Positions 35,993-43,439 of a stretch of 64,000 bases of DNA are shown here, piece by piece. The DNA comes from Streptomyces sp. DH-12. GTDB taxonomy: Bacteria; Actinomycetota; Actinomycetes; Streptomycetales; Streptomycetaceae. The position numbers were made by a program, and so were the translations under genes. The stretch lies in NCBI RefSeq assembly GCF_002899455.1, contig NZ_PPFB01000001.1, positions 1,426,001 to 1,490,000 on the forward strand, read 5' to 3'. The notes beneath the pieces were generated by a model that was not told the origin of the DNA, made no database searches, and was given only the letters and a program-made list of their open reading frames with translations. Positions within the stretch are counted from its first letter, which is position 1. Each line of letters starts with the position of its first letter.

Positions 35993-36511
35993 CTACCAGC
36001 CGGTCTTCGCGCTGTCGTAGGACTGCCGGCAGGTGGCGTTGGTCGCCTGGGCGGAGAGCTCCTGCATGGCGTTCCGCCAGACCTTCTTGGCCACGGTCTC
36101 CAGGTCCCTGGTCTGCGCCGGAATGGTGGGCGCGTACTTCTTGAACGCTGCCATCGCCGCGGTGGTGAACTTGTTGCACACCGGGCCGCCGGCGTTCTGG
36201 TAGCTGGCGTCCAGGTCCCGCGCGACGGCCGGCCCGTTGGCGGTGGCCCAGTTGTTCCACGCCGTGCACGCGCGGTCCGTGAAGGCCTTCTGGTCGGCCT
36301 CGCCCAGCGCGCCCAGTTCGTTCAGCAGGGTGCTCTTGACCTTGTCGGGGACCGTGAACTGCTGGACGGGGAACTTGTCCTCGGCCTCGGCGACGGCCGA
36401 CAGGCACGAGGGAGGCAGCTCCACCGCGTGCGCGGGCGTCTGCACCGTCAGCAGGGGAGCGGAAAGCAGGGCGACGACGGCAGCGCGCCGGCAGGTACGA
36501 CGGATGGTCAT
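35993..36511 (-). CDS. Secreted small protein of unknown function with four cysteines
   Basis: A protein of 172 residues; not recognised. It has a clear Sec signal peptide: RRTCRR, a hydrophobic AAVVALLSAPLLTV core and an AHA cleavage site near residue 28. The mature part is about 144 residues, mainly helical, with four Cys (PPSCLSA, DRACTAW, GPVCNKF, NATCRQS) that could form two disulfides. Repeated WNNWA and KKVWRNAM patterns are helix-like. The size, helical content and paired Cys are reminiscent of small haemophore-like actinobacterial proteins, but I see no decisive motif. The ATG at 36511 follows a GGAGG-type site. The gene is downstream of the desaturase start and divergently placed from the decayed TetR region. 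Confidence 0.8.
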   Translation of the reverse strand: MTIRRTCRRAAVVALLSAPLLTVQTPAHAVELPPSCLSAVAEAEDKFPVQQFTVPDKVKSTLLNELGALGEADQKAFTDRACTAWNNWATANGPAVARDLDASYQNAGGPVCNKFTTAAMAAFKKYAPTIPAQTRDLETVAKKVWRNAMQELSAQATNATCRQSYDSAKTGW

Positions 36512-36924
36512 GACGGGAGGTGCCTCCTCAAGAGGAACGCGGACGTTCGGACGGGCCGGAATGGCGACCCGATGAGGTAAACGGCTGAAGTCCGCGGGGG
36601 TCACGCGGCGTCTGCCGGCACCGGAGGCCGGCCCGCCCGGCCGCCGTGCTGCCCGCGGGTCCCGCCCGACGCCCGCCTGCCGGGCGGGACGACACATCCC
36701 CGGACCGCCCGGCCGGCACCCCGAGGCGCCCGGCTCCGCGCACGCCGCCGGGCGTGCCGTCCCGGAGGCACGGCGAGTCCGAGGCGACGCCGCGCCGGAT
36801 GCGGCACCTGTTCGTCAACCGGGCCGGCATGCTCACCGACGCCGCCCGGAGGGCCCTGCCCCCTGTTCCGGACGCGGGTGAACCCCTACGGCCGGTTCGA
36901 GCCGGACACGAACCGTCGTCTCCG

Positions 36925-37235
36925 GCGTGGTGCGCCGGATGCGGGCCGAGGCCGCGCAGCTGCCGCGCGGCCTGCTCCAGGTGTGGGACCGGTCCGGACC
37001 CCAGCGCACCCAGGGCGAACCCGCCCACCGGCTGCGCCGCCTGGCCGGCCTCGGTCTTCTGGAAGTGGACGATGCCGCGCCGGCGGCCGACCACTTTCCG
37101 CTGCTGGCCTCCGGCGCGGTCTCCGAGCGCAGCCACCATGGCGCCGCGCCGCTGTCCGCCCCGGCCCGCACCGCGCTCATCGCCGCCGGGGTGCGGGCCT
37201 TCCTCCGCGGCTACCAGCCCAAAACCGGTTGCTGA
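36925..37235 (+). pseudogene. TetR-family regulator remnant (C-terminal ligand domain only)
   Basis: About 100 codons reading MRAEAAQLPRGLLQVWDRSGPQR, then LAGLGLLEVDDAAPAADHFPLLASGAVSERS, then GVRAFLRGYQP. This is the typical C-terminal domain of TetR/AcrR proteins (the F-P-E-L, dimerisation and RAFLRGY tail patterns). The N-terminal helix-turn-helix is missing. Bases 36512-36924 upstream show no in-frame continuation on this strand, only low-complexity GC-rich sequence. It is read as a truncated, non-functional gene whose former target may have been the adjacent VOC gene. A tiny independently translated protein is not excluded, since GTG codons exist at 36927 and 36930. Confidence 0.6.
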
Positions 37236-37267
37236 GGAAACAGAAGGTCGGCTACTACTGCAACCGG
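37225..37267. repeat. Inverted repeat just upstream of the VOC gene
   Basis: CCGGTTGC (37225-37232) and GCAACCGG (37260-37267) are perfect 8-bp complements 27 nt apart. They span the end of the TetR remnant and the promoter zone of the VOC gene. Possibly the operator of the decayed regulator. Confidence 0.4.
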
Positions 37268-37292
37268 CGACGCGACAAGGGGGGGCAGGCAG

Positions 37293-37997
37293 TTGACGAC
37301 ACCTCACCTCGGTGCGCTGAACGAGTTCTGCTGGATGGACGTCAAGACGCACGACGTGCCGGGCACCGCAGCCTTCTTCTCCGCTGTGCTGGGCTGGCGG
37401 TTCGCCGTGGACGGAAGCGACTGGCGCCGCGCGACCAAGATATTCGCCGACGGTCATCAGATCGGCGGCGTGAGCGACCTCAGCTCGCCGCTCTACCCGC
37501 CGGACACTCCTGCGCACATCGCCTACTACCTCGCCGTCGACGACGTCGAAGCCCGCACCGAGGCCGCCACCGCGGCGGGCGCCCACCTCGTGCTCGCGCC
37601 GTTCGACGCCGGGGACCAGGGCCGCATCGCCACACTGATCGATCCCGTAGGCGCGGCCTTTTCCCTGTGGCAGACGCACTCTTCCCACCGATGGTCCCCC
37701 TCGGCACGCGCACCACAGCGCATGGTCCTCGCCTGCCCCCGCCCCGAGCAGGCCCGCCGCTTCTACCAGGACGTGCTCGGCACCGTCCCCGGCTGCGCGG
37801 ACTTCGTCCCGGCACACGGCGCCGAGGAGCCTGAACCTCGCTGGGAACTCGTCGTCGCCGTTGACGACCCGGACGCCGTGGCTGCCCGCGCACGCGGTCT
37901 GGGACACGGGACGCCGGCCGGGCGGGATCCCGTCGGCGAGCAGCGTCTGACCGGCCCGGACGGACTGACGTTCCGCGTCCGGGCCGCCGCCTCGTGA
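37293..37997 (+). CDS. VOC family (glyoxalase/bleomycin-resistance fold) protein, two-domain
   Basis: A protein of 234 residues with two VOC modules. The first is EFCWMDVKTHDVPGTAAFFSAVLGWRF ... IAYYLAVDDVEARTEAATAAGAHLVLAPFDAGDQGRIATLIDPVGAAFSLWQ. The second is MVLACPRPEQARRFYQDVLG ... ELVVAVDDPDAVAARARGLG ... LTGPDGLTFRVRA. Such proteins bind a metal and act as lyases, dioxygenases, isomerases or antibiotic-binding resistance proteins. No specific substrate is indicated. The TTG at 37293 follows AAGGGGGGG and gives the natural N-terminus. The TetR remnant upstream may once have controlled it. The gene is convergent with a MerR gene. Confidence 0.85.
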   Translation: MTTPHLGALNEFCWMDVKTHDVPGTAAFFSAVLGWRFAVDGSDWRRATKIFADGHQIGGVSDLSSPLYPPDTPAHIAYYLAVDDVEARTEAATAAGAHLVLAPFDAGDQGRIATLIDPVGAAFSLWQTHSSHRWSPSARAPQRMVLACPRPEQARRFYQDVLGTVPGCADFVPAHGAEEPEPRWELVVAVDDPDAVAARARGLGHGTPAGRDPVGEQRLTGPDGLTFRVRAAAS

Positions 37998-38062
37998 AGC
38001 TGCCGGGCAGGCGGCTTCCAGAGGCCGACGCGCGGCGCGCGGTGCTGGCTGACGGCCGAAGG

Positions 38063-38482
38063 TCACACCGAGGCACCCTGCTGGGAGCGTGCGGCGTCCA
38101 GGCGGGCGCGGAGGGTGGCGGCGAAGTCCTCGGCGCGGGTCAGCTGGACGCGCAGTTCCTCGATCTTGCGGCTGGCGTCCTGTTCGTAGGCCCGCACCCG
38201 CTCCAGGAGTGCCTCGCGCTCGGCGCCGCCGGCCGTCTCGGCGTGGTCGAGGCGATCGGTGGCGTCGAGGAGGTCGCGCATCTGCTCCAGGGTGAAGCCC
38301 AGGGGCTTCATGCGGCGGATGACCATGAGCCGCTGCACGTCGGACTCCGTGTAGAGGCGGAATCCGCCCTGGGAGCGTGCCGAGGGGATGACCAGGCCGG
38401 TCTCCTCGTAGTGCCGGATGGTGCGCAGGGACAGCTCCGTCCGCGCGGCGACCTCGCCGATCTGCATGTGCTTGCCGTCCAC
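38063..38482 (-). CDS. MerR family transcriptional regulator
   Basis: A protein of 139 residues from the GTG at 38482, or 134 from the ATG at 38467. The MerR helix-turn-helix and wing read MQIGEVAARTELSLRTIRHYEETGLVIPSARSQGGFRLYTESDVQRLMVIRRMKPLGFTLEQM. A long dimerisation coiled coil follows (EREALLERVRAYEQDASRKIEELRVQLTRAEDFAATLRARLDAARS). No metal-binding Cys are present, so it is not a metal or SoxR-type sensor. It is divergent from the SulP transporter gene, with a dyad (38545-38565) in between that fits a MerR operator. It probably regulates itself and SulP. Confidence 0.9.
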   Translation of the reverse strand: MDGKHMQIGEVAARTELSLRTIRHYEETGLVIPSARSQGGFRLYTESDVQRLMVIRRMKPLGFTLEQMRDLLDATDRLDHAETAGGAEREALLERVRAYEQDASRKIEELRVQLTRAEDFAATLRARLDAARSQQGASV

Positions 38483-38544
38483 GCCCGTGTCCCTGGCCCT
38501 TCTCCTCGTGGCGGGCCGCATCCTGCGCGACCCCGCCGTCCCCT

Positions 38545-38565
38545 ACTCTAACGTTAGGGTAGAGT
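38545..38565. promoter_or_regulatory. Likely MerR operator in the MerR-SulP divergent region
   Basis: Arms ACTCT (38545-38549) and AGAGT (38561-38565) flank a perfect CTAACGTTAG palindrome (38548-38557). CCCTAACGTTAG-type cores between spaced arms are typical of actinobacterial MerR targets lying in an over-long promoter spacer. It is 63 nt from the MerR start and 326 nt from the SulP start. Confidence 0.6.
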
Positions 38566-38890
38566 TATCGATGGTGAGGGCGGCTCGGCCGCCCCGCTGC
38601 TGCCGTTCCGGGGCCGACGACGCCCCCGGCGAAGACCCGATTCTTGCAGGAGAGAGCGTGCGCGAGCCCATGACGCCGATCGCCGCCGCCTGCCCGCCGT
38701 GACCCTTCGCCCCCGGATGTGAGCCGCCGGGCCGCCCGTGCGCGCCGCCCCCGCCTCGCGTCCACCCCCTCGACTTCCGGCCCGCTCCGCGGGCCGTCCG
38801 CGGGGCGCCGGCCCGGCCCCCGCGCGTCCTTCCCGCACACCCCCGGCCTGACGTGAGGGGTGTGCCCGAGCACGACAGGTACGCATCTCC
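38566..38890 (+). other. SulP leader region with two possible leader peptides
   Basis: This is the untranslated stretch before SulP. At 38658-38702 a GTG frame of 14 codons (MREPMTPIAAACPP) has an excellent AGGAGA site at 38648-38653. At 38853-38909 a second GTG frame of 18 codons, ending CLLLL, stops in a GTGA that overlaps an in-frame GTG (38906) of SulP. Both could couple translation to transporter expression. Neither has been verified, and short frames are frequent by chance. Confidence 0.35.
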
Positions 38891-40396
38891 TTGTCTTCTG
38901 CTGCTGTGACTCCCGCCGCGCGGCTGCGCGGCCTCAAGCCCGACTGGCTGGACGACCCCAAGGTCTGGCGCACCGAGGTCCTGGCCGGTCTGGTCGTCGC
39001 TCTGGCGCTGATCCCCGAGGCGATCTCGTTCTCGATCATCGCCGGTGTCGACCCGGCGATCGGCCTGTTCGCCTCCTTCACCATGGCCGTCGTCATCTCG
39101 GTCGTCGGCGGGCGCCGCGCGATGATCTCCGCCGCCACCGGCGCCATCGCCCTGGTGATCGCCCCCCTGAACCGCGAGCACGGGCTGGGCTACCTGATCG
39201 CCGCCGTCATCCTCGCCGGCGTCTTCCAGGTGATCCTGGGCGCGCTCGGGGTGGCGAAGCTGATGCGGTTCGTGCCGCGCAGCGTGATGGTCGGCTTCGT
39301 CAACTCGCTCGCGATCCTGATCTTCATGGCGCAGGTCCCCGAGATGCACGACGTGCCCTGGGCGGTGTACCCGCTGATCATCGGCGGGCTCGCGCTGATG
39401 GTCTTCTTCCCGAAGGTCACCAAGGTGATCCCGGCCCCGCTCGTGTCGATCGTCGTCCTCACCGTCATCACGGTCGCGGCCGGCATCGCGGTGCCGACCG
39501 TGGGCGACAAGGGCGCCCTGCCGTCCTCCCTGCCGGTGCCGGGCCTGCCGGACGTGCCGTTCACCCTCGACACCCTGACGACGATCGCCCCGTACGCGTT
39601 CGCCATGGCGCTGGTCGGCCTGATGGAGTCGCTGATGACCGCCAAGCTCGTCGACGACATCACCGACACCCACTCCTCCAAGACCCGCGAGTCGGTCGGG
39701 CAGGGCGTCGCCAACATCGTCACCGGCTTCTTCGGCGGCATGGGCGGCTGCGCCATGATCGGCCAGACGATGATCAACGTGAAGGTGTCCGGCGCCCGCA
39801 CCCGCGTCTCGACCTTCCTGGCGGGCGTGTTCCTGATGGTGCTGTGCATCGTCTTCGGCCCGGTCGTCTCCGACATCCCCATGGCCGCGCTCGTCGCCGT
39901 CATGGTCATGGTGTCGTTCGCGACGTTCGACTGGCACTCCATCGCGCCCACGACGCTGAGGCGGATGCCCGCCGGTGAGATCGCGGTCATGGTGATCACC
40001 GTGGTGGCTGTGGTCGCCACGCACAACCTCGCTGTCGGCGTCGTCGTCGGCTCCCTCACCGCCATGGTCATCTTCGCCAAGCGCGTCGCCCACCTGGCGG
40101 AGGTCACCGCCGTGGTCGACCCCGACGGCAAGACGGTGGTCTACCGGGTCACCGGCGAGCTGTTCTTCGCCTCCTCCAACGACCTCGTGACCCAGTTCGA
40201 CTACGCGGGCGACCCGGAGAAGGTCGTCATCGACCTGTCGGCCGCCCACGTCTGGGACGCCTCCTCCGTGGCCGCTCTGGACGCGATCGAGACGAAGTAC
40301 ACCCAGCGCGGCAAGACGGTGGAGATCACCGGTCTGAACGACCTGAGCGCCGACCTCCACGGCAAGCTCACCGGCGAACTCGCCGGCAGTCACTGA
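38891..40396 (+). CDS. SulP family anion transporter with STAS domain
   Basis: A protein of 501 residues from TTG 38891, or 496 from GTG 38906. The TTG has no visible ribosome site, while the GTG overlaps an upstream mini-frame. About 11-12 hydrophobic segments make up a SLC26/SulP core (LVVALALIPEAISFSIIAGVDPAIGLFASF at the start; GLMESLMTAKLVDDITDTHSSKTRESVGQGVANIVTGFFGGMGGCAMIGQTMIN in the middle). A cytoplasmic STAS domain follows (DLVTQFDYAGDPEKVVIDLSAAHVWDASSVAALDAIETKY). Members move sulfate, bicarbonate or other anions; this sequence type is often annotated as a bicarbonate or sulfate carrier. A divergent MerR gene probably controls it, and a strong terminator follows. Confidence 0.92.
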   Translation: MSSAAVTPAARLRGLKPDWLDDPKVWRTEVLAGLVVALALIPEAISFSIIAGVDPAIGLFASFTMAVVISVVGGRRAMISAATGAIALVIAPLNREHGLGYLIAAVILAGVFQVILGALGVAKLMRFVPRSVMVGFVNSLAILIFMAQVPEMHDVPWAVYPLIIGGLALMVFFPKVTKVIPAPLVSIVVLTVITVAAGIAVPTVGDKGALPSSLPVPGLPDVPFTLDTLTTIAPYAFAMALVGLMESLMTAKLVDDITDTHSSKTRESVGQGVANIVTGFFGGMGGCAMIGQTMINVKVSGARTRVSTFLAGVFLMVLCIVFGPVVSDIPMAALVAVMVMVSFATFDWHSIAPTTLRRMPAGEIAVMVITVVAVVATHNLAVGVVVGSLTAMVIFAKRVAHLAEVTAVVDPDGKTVVYRVTGELFFASSNDLVTQFDYAGDPEKVVIDLSAAHVWDASSVAALDAIETKYTQRGKTVEITGLNDLSADLHGKLTGELAGSH

Positions 40397-40419
40397 CCCC
40401 GTCGCCGCACGCCCGAAGC

Positions 40420-40452
40420 GGAGGACCCCGGCCCGACCGGCCGGGGTCCTCC
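40420..40452. terminator. Terminator after SulP
   Basis: A perfect 14-bp stem (arms 40420-40433 and 40439-40452) with the loop CGACC begins 23 nt after the SulP stop and sits between convergent genes. It probably serves both directions. Confidence 0.85.
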
Positions 40453-40478
40453 TGTCTCGTCCCGGCGCTCCGCTCCGG

Positions 40479-40943
40479 TCAGGGGCCGCAGCAGGTGCCG
40501 AAGGTCCACAAGTCGCCCTCCGGGTCCTGCACCGTGCACACGTACGCCGCGGCCCCCGGCCCGGAGCGGGTCTCGTGCGGCGCTTCGAGAACATCGCCGC
40601 CGGCGTCGGCCACCCGCCGGCGCACCGCGTCCACGTCGTCGCTCACCACGTGGACCGCGCCGGTGCCCGCCCGCGTCCGCCCGTGCACGCTGTCCGTGTG
40701 CCTCGTCGAGCCGGACACCGGCGCACCACCGCCAGGCCGGCGCAGCTCCGCGTGCCCGATCCCGCCGTGCTCGTCCGGCACGGCGGCCTCCTGCTCGAAT
40801 CCCGGCACGTCGGCCGGGAAGCACAGCGCCGCCTTCGTGTCGTCGAGTGCGGGACCGGCCGGACGGAGGACGGGGAGGCATCGGGCGCCGTGCCGCTCGT
40901 CGTGGGCAGGCGGGCGCCACTCCCCAAGAGCCCCGCGGGCCAT
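40479..40943 (-). CDS. VOC family (glyoxalase-like) protein with irregular N-terminus
   Basis: A protein of 154 residues as an open frame. From residue 33 onward it reads as a normal PhnB/glyoxalase-like VOC protein: TKAALCFPADVPGFEQEAAV, GIGHAELRRPGGGAPVSGSTRHTDSVHGR, GTGAVHVVSDDVDAVRRRVADAGGDVLEAPHET, and VQDPEGDLWTFGTC at the end. Relatives begin with a short beta strand followed directly by Y-x-D-x-x-A-A. Here about 30 extra Arg/Pro-rich residues precede it, with no ribosome site at the ATG (40943), so the 5' end may be damaged or the true start unrecognised. Function unknown; it may be co-transcribed with the oxidoreductase 49 nt upstream. Confidence 0.6.
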   Translation of the reverse strand: MARGALGEWRPPAHDERHGARCLPVLRPAGPALDDTKAALCFPADVPGFEQEAAVPDEHGGIGHAELRRPGGGAPVSGSTRHTDSVHGRTRAGTGAVHVVSDDVDAVRRRVADAGGDVLEAPHETRSGPGAAAYVCTVQDPEGDLWTFGTCCGP

Positions 40944-40992
40944 CTGCGGGAAGCCTGGTTCCAGTGGCTGTGATCAGCGCCTTCACCGGGGC

Positions 40993-41958
40993 CTACGCGA
41001 CCTCGACCACGTACTTGCCCTGGACCCCGCCCGCCTCCAGCGCCCGGTGTGCCGCTGCTGTCTCCTCCAGGGGGAAGACCGTGTCCACCGCGGGGCTCAG
41101 CTTGCCCTCGGCCACATGGCGGGCGAGGTCGTCGAAGTCCGTCCGCGTGGGGCTGCCGCTGAAGAAGCGCACCCGGCCGTGTCCGTGGACCGTGCTGGCC
41201 GCGAGGTAGCCGAGCGACGCCACGGGCCGTTTCGGGTCGAAGGCGATGGTGATCATGCGTCCGCCGGGATTCAGCAGGCGCCGGAAGGCCCGCAGGTCGG
41301 TGCCCACGGTGTCCAGGACCACGTCGAAGCGGCCCAGTTCCGCCGGTCGCACGGTCCGGTGGTCGACGGCCCTGTGCGCGCCGAGACCGCGGACGAAGTC
41401 GAGGTTGGCGGCGCGGGCGAGGGCCGTGACCTCGGCGCCGTACGCCTTGCCGAGCTGGACGGCGGCGTTGCCGACACCGCCCGCCGCGCCCCGGACGAGG
41501 AGCCGTTCGCCGGGGCGCAGCCGGGCTTTGTCGCGAAGCGCGGTGATGGCTGTGGTGGCCACCGGCAGCGCGGCGGCGTCCACCGGGTCAAGGCTGTCGG
41601 GGAGCCGGCCGACCCGCTCGGCGGGCACGGTCACGTACTCGGCGGCGCTGCCGAATCCGGAGGTGCGGCCCAGGACCCCCCATACGCGGTCGCCGACCGC
41701 GAACCGTGTGACTGCGGCCCCCAGTGCGGCGACCTCGCCGGTGAAGTCCAGGCCGACGCGCTTGGGGAATCTCCGGCCGCTCAGGAGGCGGAGGCGGCCG
41801 GCACGAGCTGCCAGTTCGCCGCCGTTGACGCTGAACGCGCGTACTTTCACAAGGACCTCGCTCGTGGCGGGCTCGGGGCGTGGTACGCGGGCCGTGTAGA
41901 GCACGTCGGGGCCGCCGTAGCGGTCGTGGAGCACTGCCTTCATCATGCGGTCGTTCAT
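40993..41958 (-). CDS. Zinc-independent NADP-dependent oxidoreductase (quinone oxidoreductase-type MDR)
   Basis: A protein of 321 residues: an MDR fold with an N-terminal GroES-like part (VLHDRYGGPDVLYTARVPRPEPATSEVLVKVRAFSVNGGELAARAG) and a Rossmann domain (LLVRGAAGGVGNAAVQLGKAYGAEVTALAR). Catalytic zinc ligands are absent, as in zeta-crystallin/QOR enzymes. These reduce quinones or alkenals with NADPH and are often induced by electrophiles. The ATG at 41958 follows an AAAGG site. The divergent TetR gene shares an 89-bp promoter region carrying a good 22-bp palindrome, so the pair looks like a classic repressor-target module. Confidence 0.9.
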   Translation of the reverse strand: MNDRMMKAVLHDRYGGPDVLYTARVPRPEPATSEVLVKVRAFSVNGGELAARAGRLRLLSGRRFPKRVGLDFTGEVAALGAAVTRFAVGDRVWGVLGRTSGFGSAAEYVTVPAERVGRLPDSLDPVDAAALPVATTAITALRDKARLRPGERLLVRGAAGGVGNAAVQLGKAYGAEVTALARAANLDFVRGLGAHRAVDHRTVRPAELGRFDVVLDTVGTDLRAFRRLLNPGGRMITIAFDPKRPVASLGYLAASTVHGHGRVRFFSGSPTRTDFDDLARHVAEGKLSPAVDTVFPLEETAAAHRALEAGGVQGKYVVEVA

Positions 41959-42006
41959 CGTTCCGCCTTTGCCACCGGAGGGGTCTGGCGTTGACCGTAA
42001 GCTCTT

Positions 42007-42028
42007 AAGCGGACGCGATCGTCCGTTT
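42007..42028. promoter_or_regulatory. Palindromic operator between the oxidoreductase and TetR genes
   Basis: AAGCGGACG (42007-42015) and CGTCCGTTT (42020-42028) are complementary with one mismatch around a CGAT centre, 22 bp in all. TTGACC at 41991-41996 is a likely -35 of the TetR gene, and the palindrome covers the expected -10 and start. This fits autorepression plus control of the divergent oxidoreductase. Confidence 0.65.
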
Positions 42029-42047
42029 GGACCGGAAGCGAGAGACA

Positions 42048-42731
42048 GTGACGGCGGAATCCTCTCGGATCACAGCCCGGGACCGGGTGCGGGCGGACGC
42101 CCGGCGCAACCGGGAGCGCGTCCTCGCCGCCGCGCGCGCGGTCTTCGCGGAGCACGGGATCGATGCCCCGATGGCGACCGTGGCGCGTCGGGCCGGGCTC
42201 GGCGTGGCGACGCTGTACCGGCATTTCCCGGACCGGGACGCCCTGGTGCGCGGCGCCTTCGCGCAGCAGATGGAGACCTGCGCGCGGGCGCTCACCGAGG
42301 CTCTGGACGCCCCCGACCCGTGGCAGGGCTTCCAGCAGCTGGTCGAGACGGTCTGCGCTCTGCAGCGGGAGGAACGCGGATTCCCGGCCGCGTTCCTCGC
42401 GGCTTTCCCGGAAAGCACCTCGGAACACGCCCGTTCCCGGCAACGGGCCGAGCGGGACTTCACGACCCTGGTGCGCAGGGCACAGGCGTCGGGCGCGCTG
42501 CGGGCCGACTTTCACCCTTCCGACCTCGCCGTGGTCCTGTTGGCGCACTGTGCTCTGGTGGCCGCCCTGCCGGATGACGGCGCAGCGTCCCGGCGCCTGG
42601 TGGCCTACCTGCTCCAGTCGTTCCGCGCCGACACGGCCAACCAGCCGCTGCCGCCGCCGGCTGCGCTGACACTGCACAGCCTCCCGATCGCGACCGGCAG
42701 TGCCCAGAGGCAACGGCCCTCCCGAACCTGA
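42048..42731 (+). CDS. TetR/AcrR family repressor of the adjacent oxidoreductase (predicted)
   Basis: A protein of 227 residues from GTG 42048, preceded by GGAAGCGAGAG. An in-frame TTG at 42027 would lie inside the operator and is less likely. The helix-turn-helix is DARRNRERVLAAARAVFAEHGIDAPMATVARRAGLGVATLYRHFPDRDALVRGAF, with recognition helix GVATLYRHF. The ligand domain is typical of the SbtR-like C-terminal group (FQQLVETVCALQREERGFPAAFLAAFP, LVRRAQASGALRADFHPSDLAVVLLAHCAL). It probably responds to an electrophile or drug and represses itself and the divergent MDR oxidoreductase. Confidence 0.9.
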   Translation: MTAESSRITARDRVRADARRNRERVLAAARAVFAEHGIDAPMATVARRAGLGVATLYRHFPDRDALVRGAFAQQMETCARALTEALDAPDPWQGFQQLVETVCALQREERGFPAAFLAAFPESTSEHARSRQRAERDFTTLVRRAQASGALRADFHPSDLAVVLLAHCALVAALPDDGAASRRLVAYLLQSFRADTANQPLPPPAALTLHSLPIATGSAQRQRPSRT

Positions 42732-42888
42732 CACGAACCGGTGCCTGCCGCAGGGCACGTCCTGCCCGACGGCTTTTTCACAACAGGTCCTGTGGACGGG
42801 GGCGGTCAGAGCGCCTCGCTCCAGGGGGGCGCCGTCGGCATGCGGCGGCGGAGGGGCGAAAGGCGCGGCCTTGCCGAGGCCGGTGTCG

Positions 42889-43305
42889 TCAGGCGGCGGA
42901 GCCGGCCGTGAGCTGGTCCATGATGTCGGCCCGGTTGTAGTGGGCCCGCTTCTCGATGATCTTCCCGTCCTTGAACGTGAACAGGTTGAACATGGCGAAG
43001 CGCATGTGCGCTCCGCGCGGGGGGATGCCGTAGTAGTCGCCGCCCTGGTCCCCCTCGACCACGACATAGGCGCCGACCTTGTCGGCTTCGGCGATGGTGT
43101 CGACGACCGTCAGGCGAATGCCGGGGAAGGCGTCGACGTGCTTCTTCTCCGCGTCGATGAACCCCGCGGCACCCGGCCGGGGGGCGTCGACCTGGGGGTA
43201 GAAGACGAAGTCCGGATGGAACATGCCGGTGAGCGTGTCGTAGTCGCCCTGCTGAAGGGCTTGGTAGAAGCGGTGCACGAGGCCGGCGTCGGTTCCGGTG
43301 GACAT
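42889..43305 (-). CDS. SnoaL-like / NTF2-fold ester cyclase family protein
   Basis: A protein of 138 residues with the NTF2 cone fold: LVHRFYQALQQGDYDTLTGMFHPDFVFYPQVDAP, FIDAEKKHVDAFPGIRLTVVDTIAEADKVGAYVVVEGDQGGDYYGIPPRGAHMRFAMFNLFTFKDGKIIEKRAHYNRADIMDQL. This matches the SnoaL-like polyketide cyclase/ester cyclase group; most members are of unknown function and some hydrolyse or isomerise small lipophilic compounds. The ATG at 43305 follows AGAAGGA. It lies 134 nt downstream of the MBL-fold gene on the same strand and may share its transcript. A link to the PKS 9 kb away is not supported by position. Confidence 0.82.
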   Translation of the reverse strand: MSTGTDAGLVHRFYQALQQGDYDTLTGMFHPDFVFYPQVDAPRPGAAGFIDAEKKHVDAFPGIRLTVVDTIAEADKVGAYVVVEGDQGGDYYGIPPRGAHMRFAMFNLFTFKDGKIIEKRAHYNRADIMDQLTAGSAA

Positions 43306-43439
43306 GTGATCGGGTCCTTCTCTGTCGTTCTGGTACGGCGCAGGGGACGCCGCGAGGGGTTGCCGCCGGGGGCGGGGCTCGGCGTGTCGCGGGCCCCGCC
43401 CCGGGCACGAGGTCTCGGTTCCCGGACGGCGGTCCGGGC

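Noticed and set aside
42889..43305. SnoaL-like protein as a cyclase belonging to the PKS cluster
   Set aside because: It is 8-9 kb away behind several unrelated operons and next to an MBL hydrolase. SnoaL-like folds are common outside polyketide pathways.
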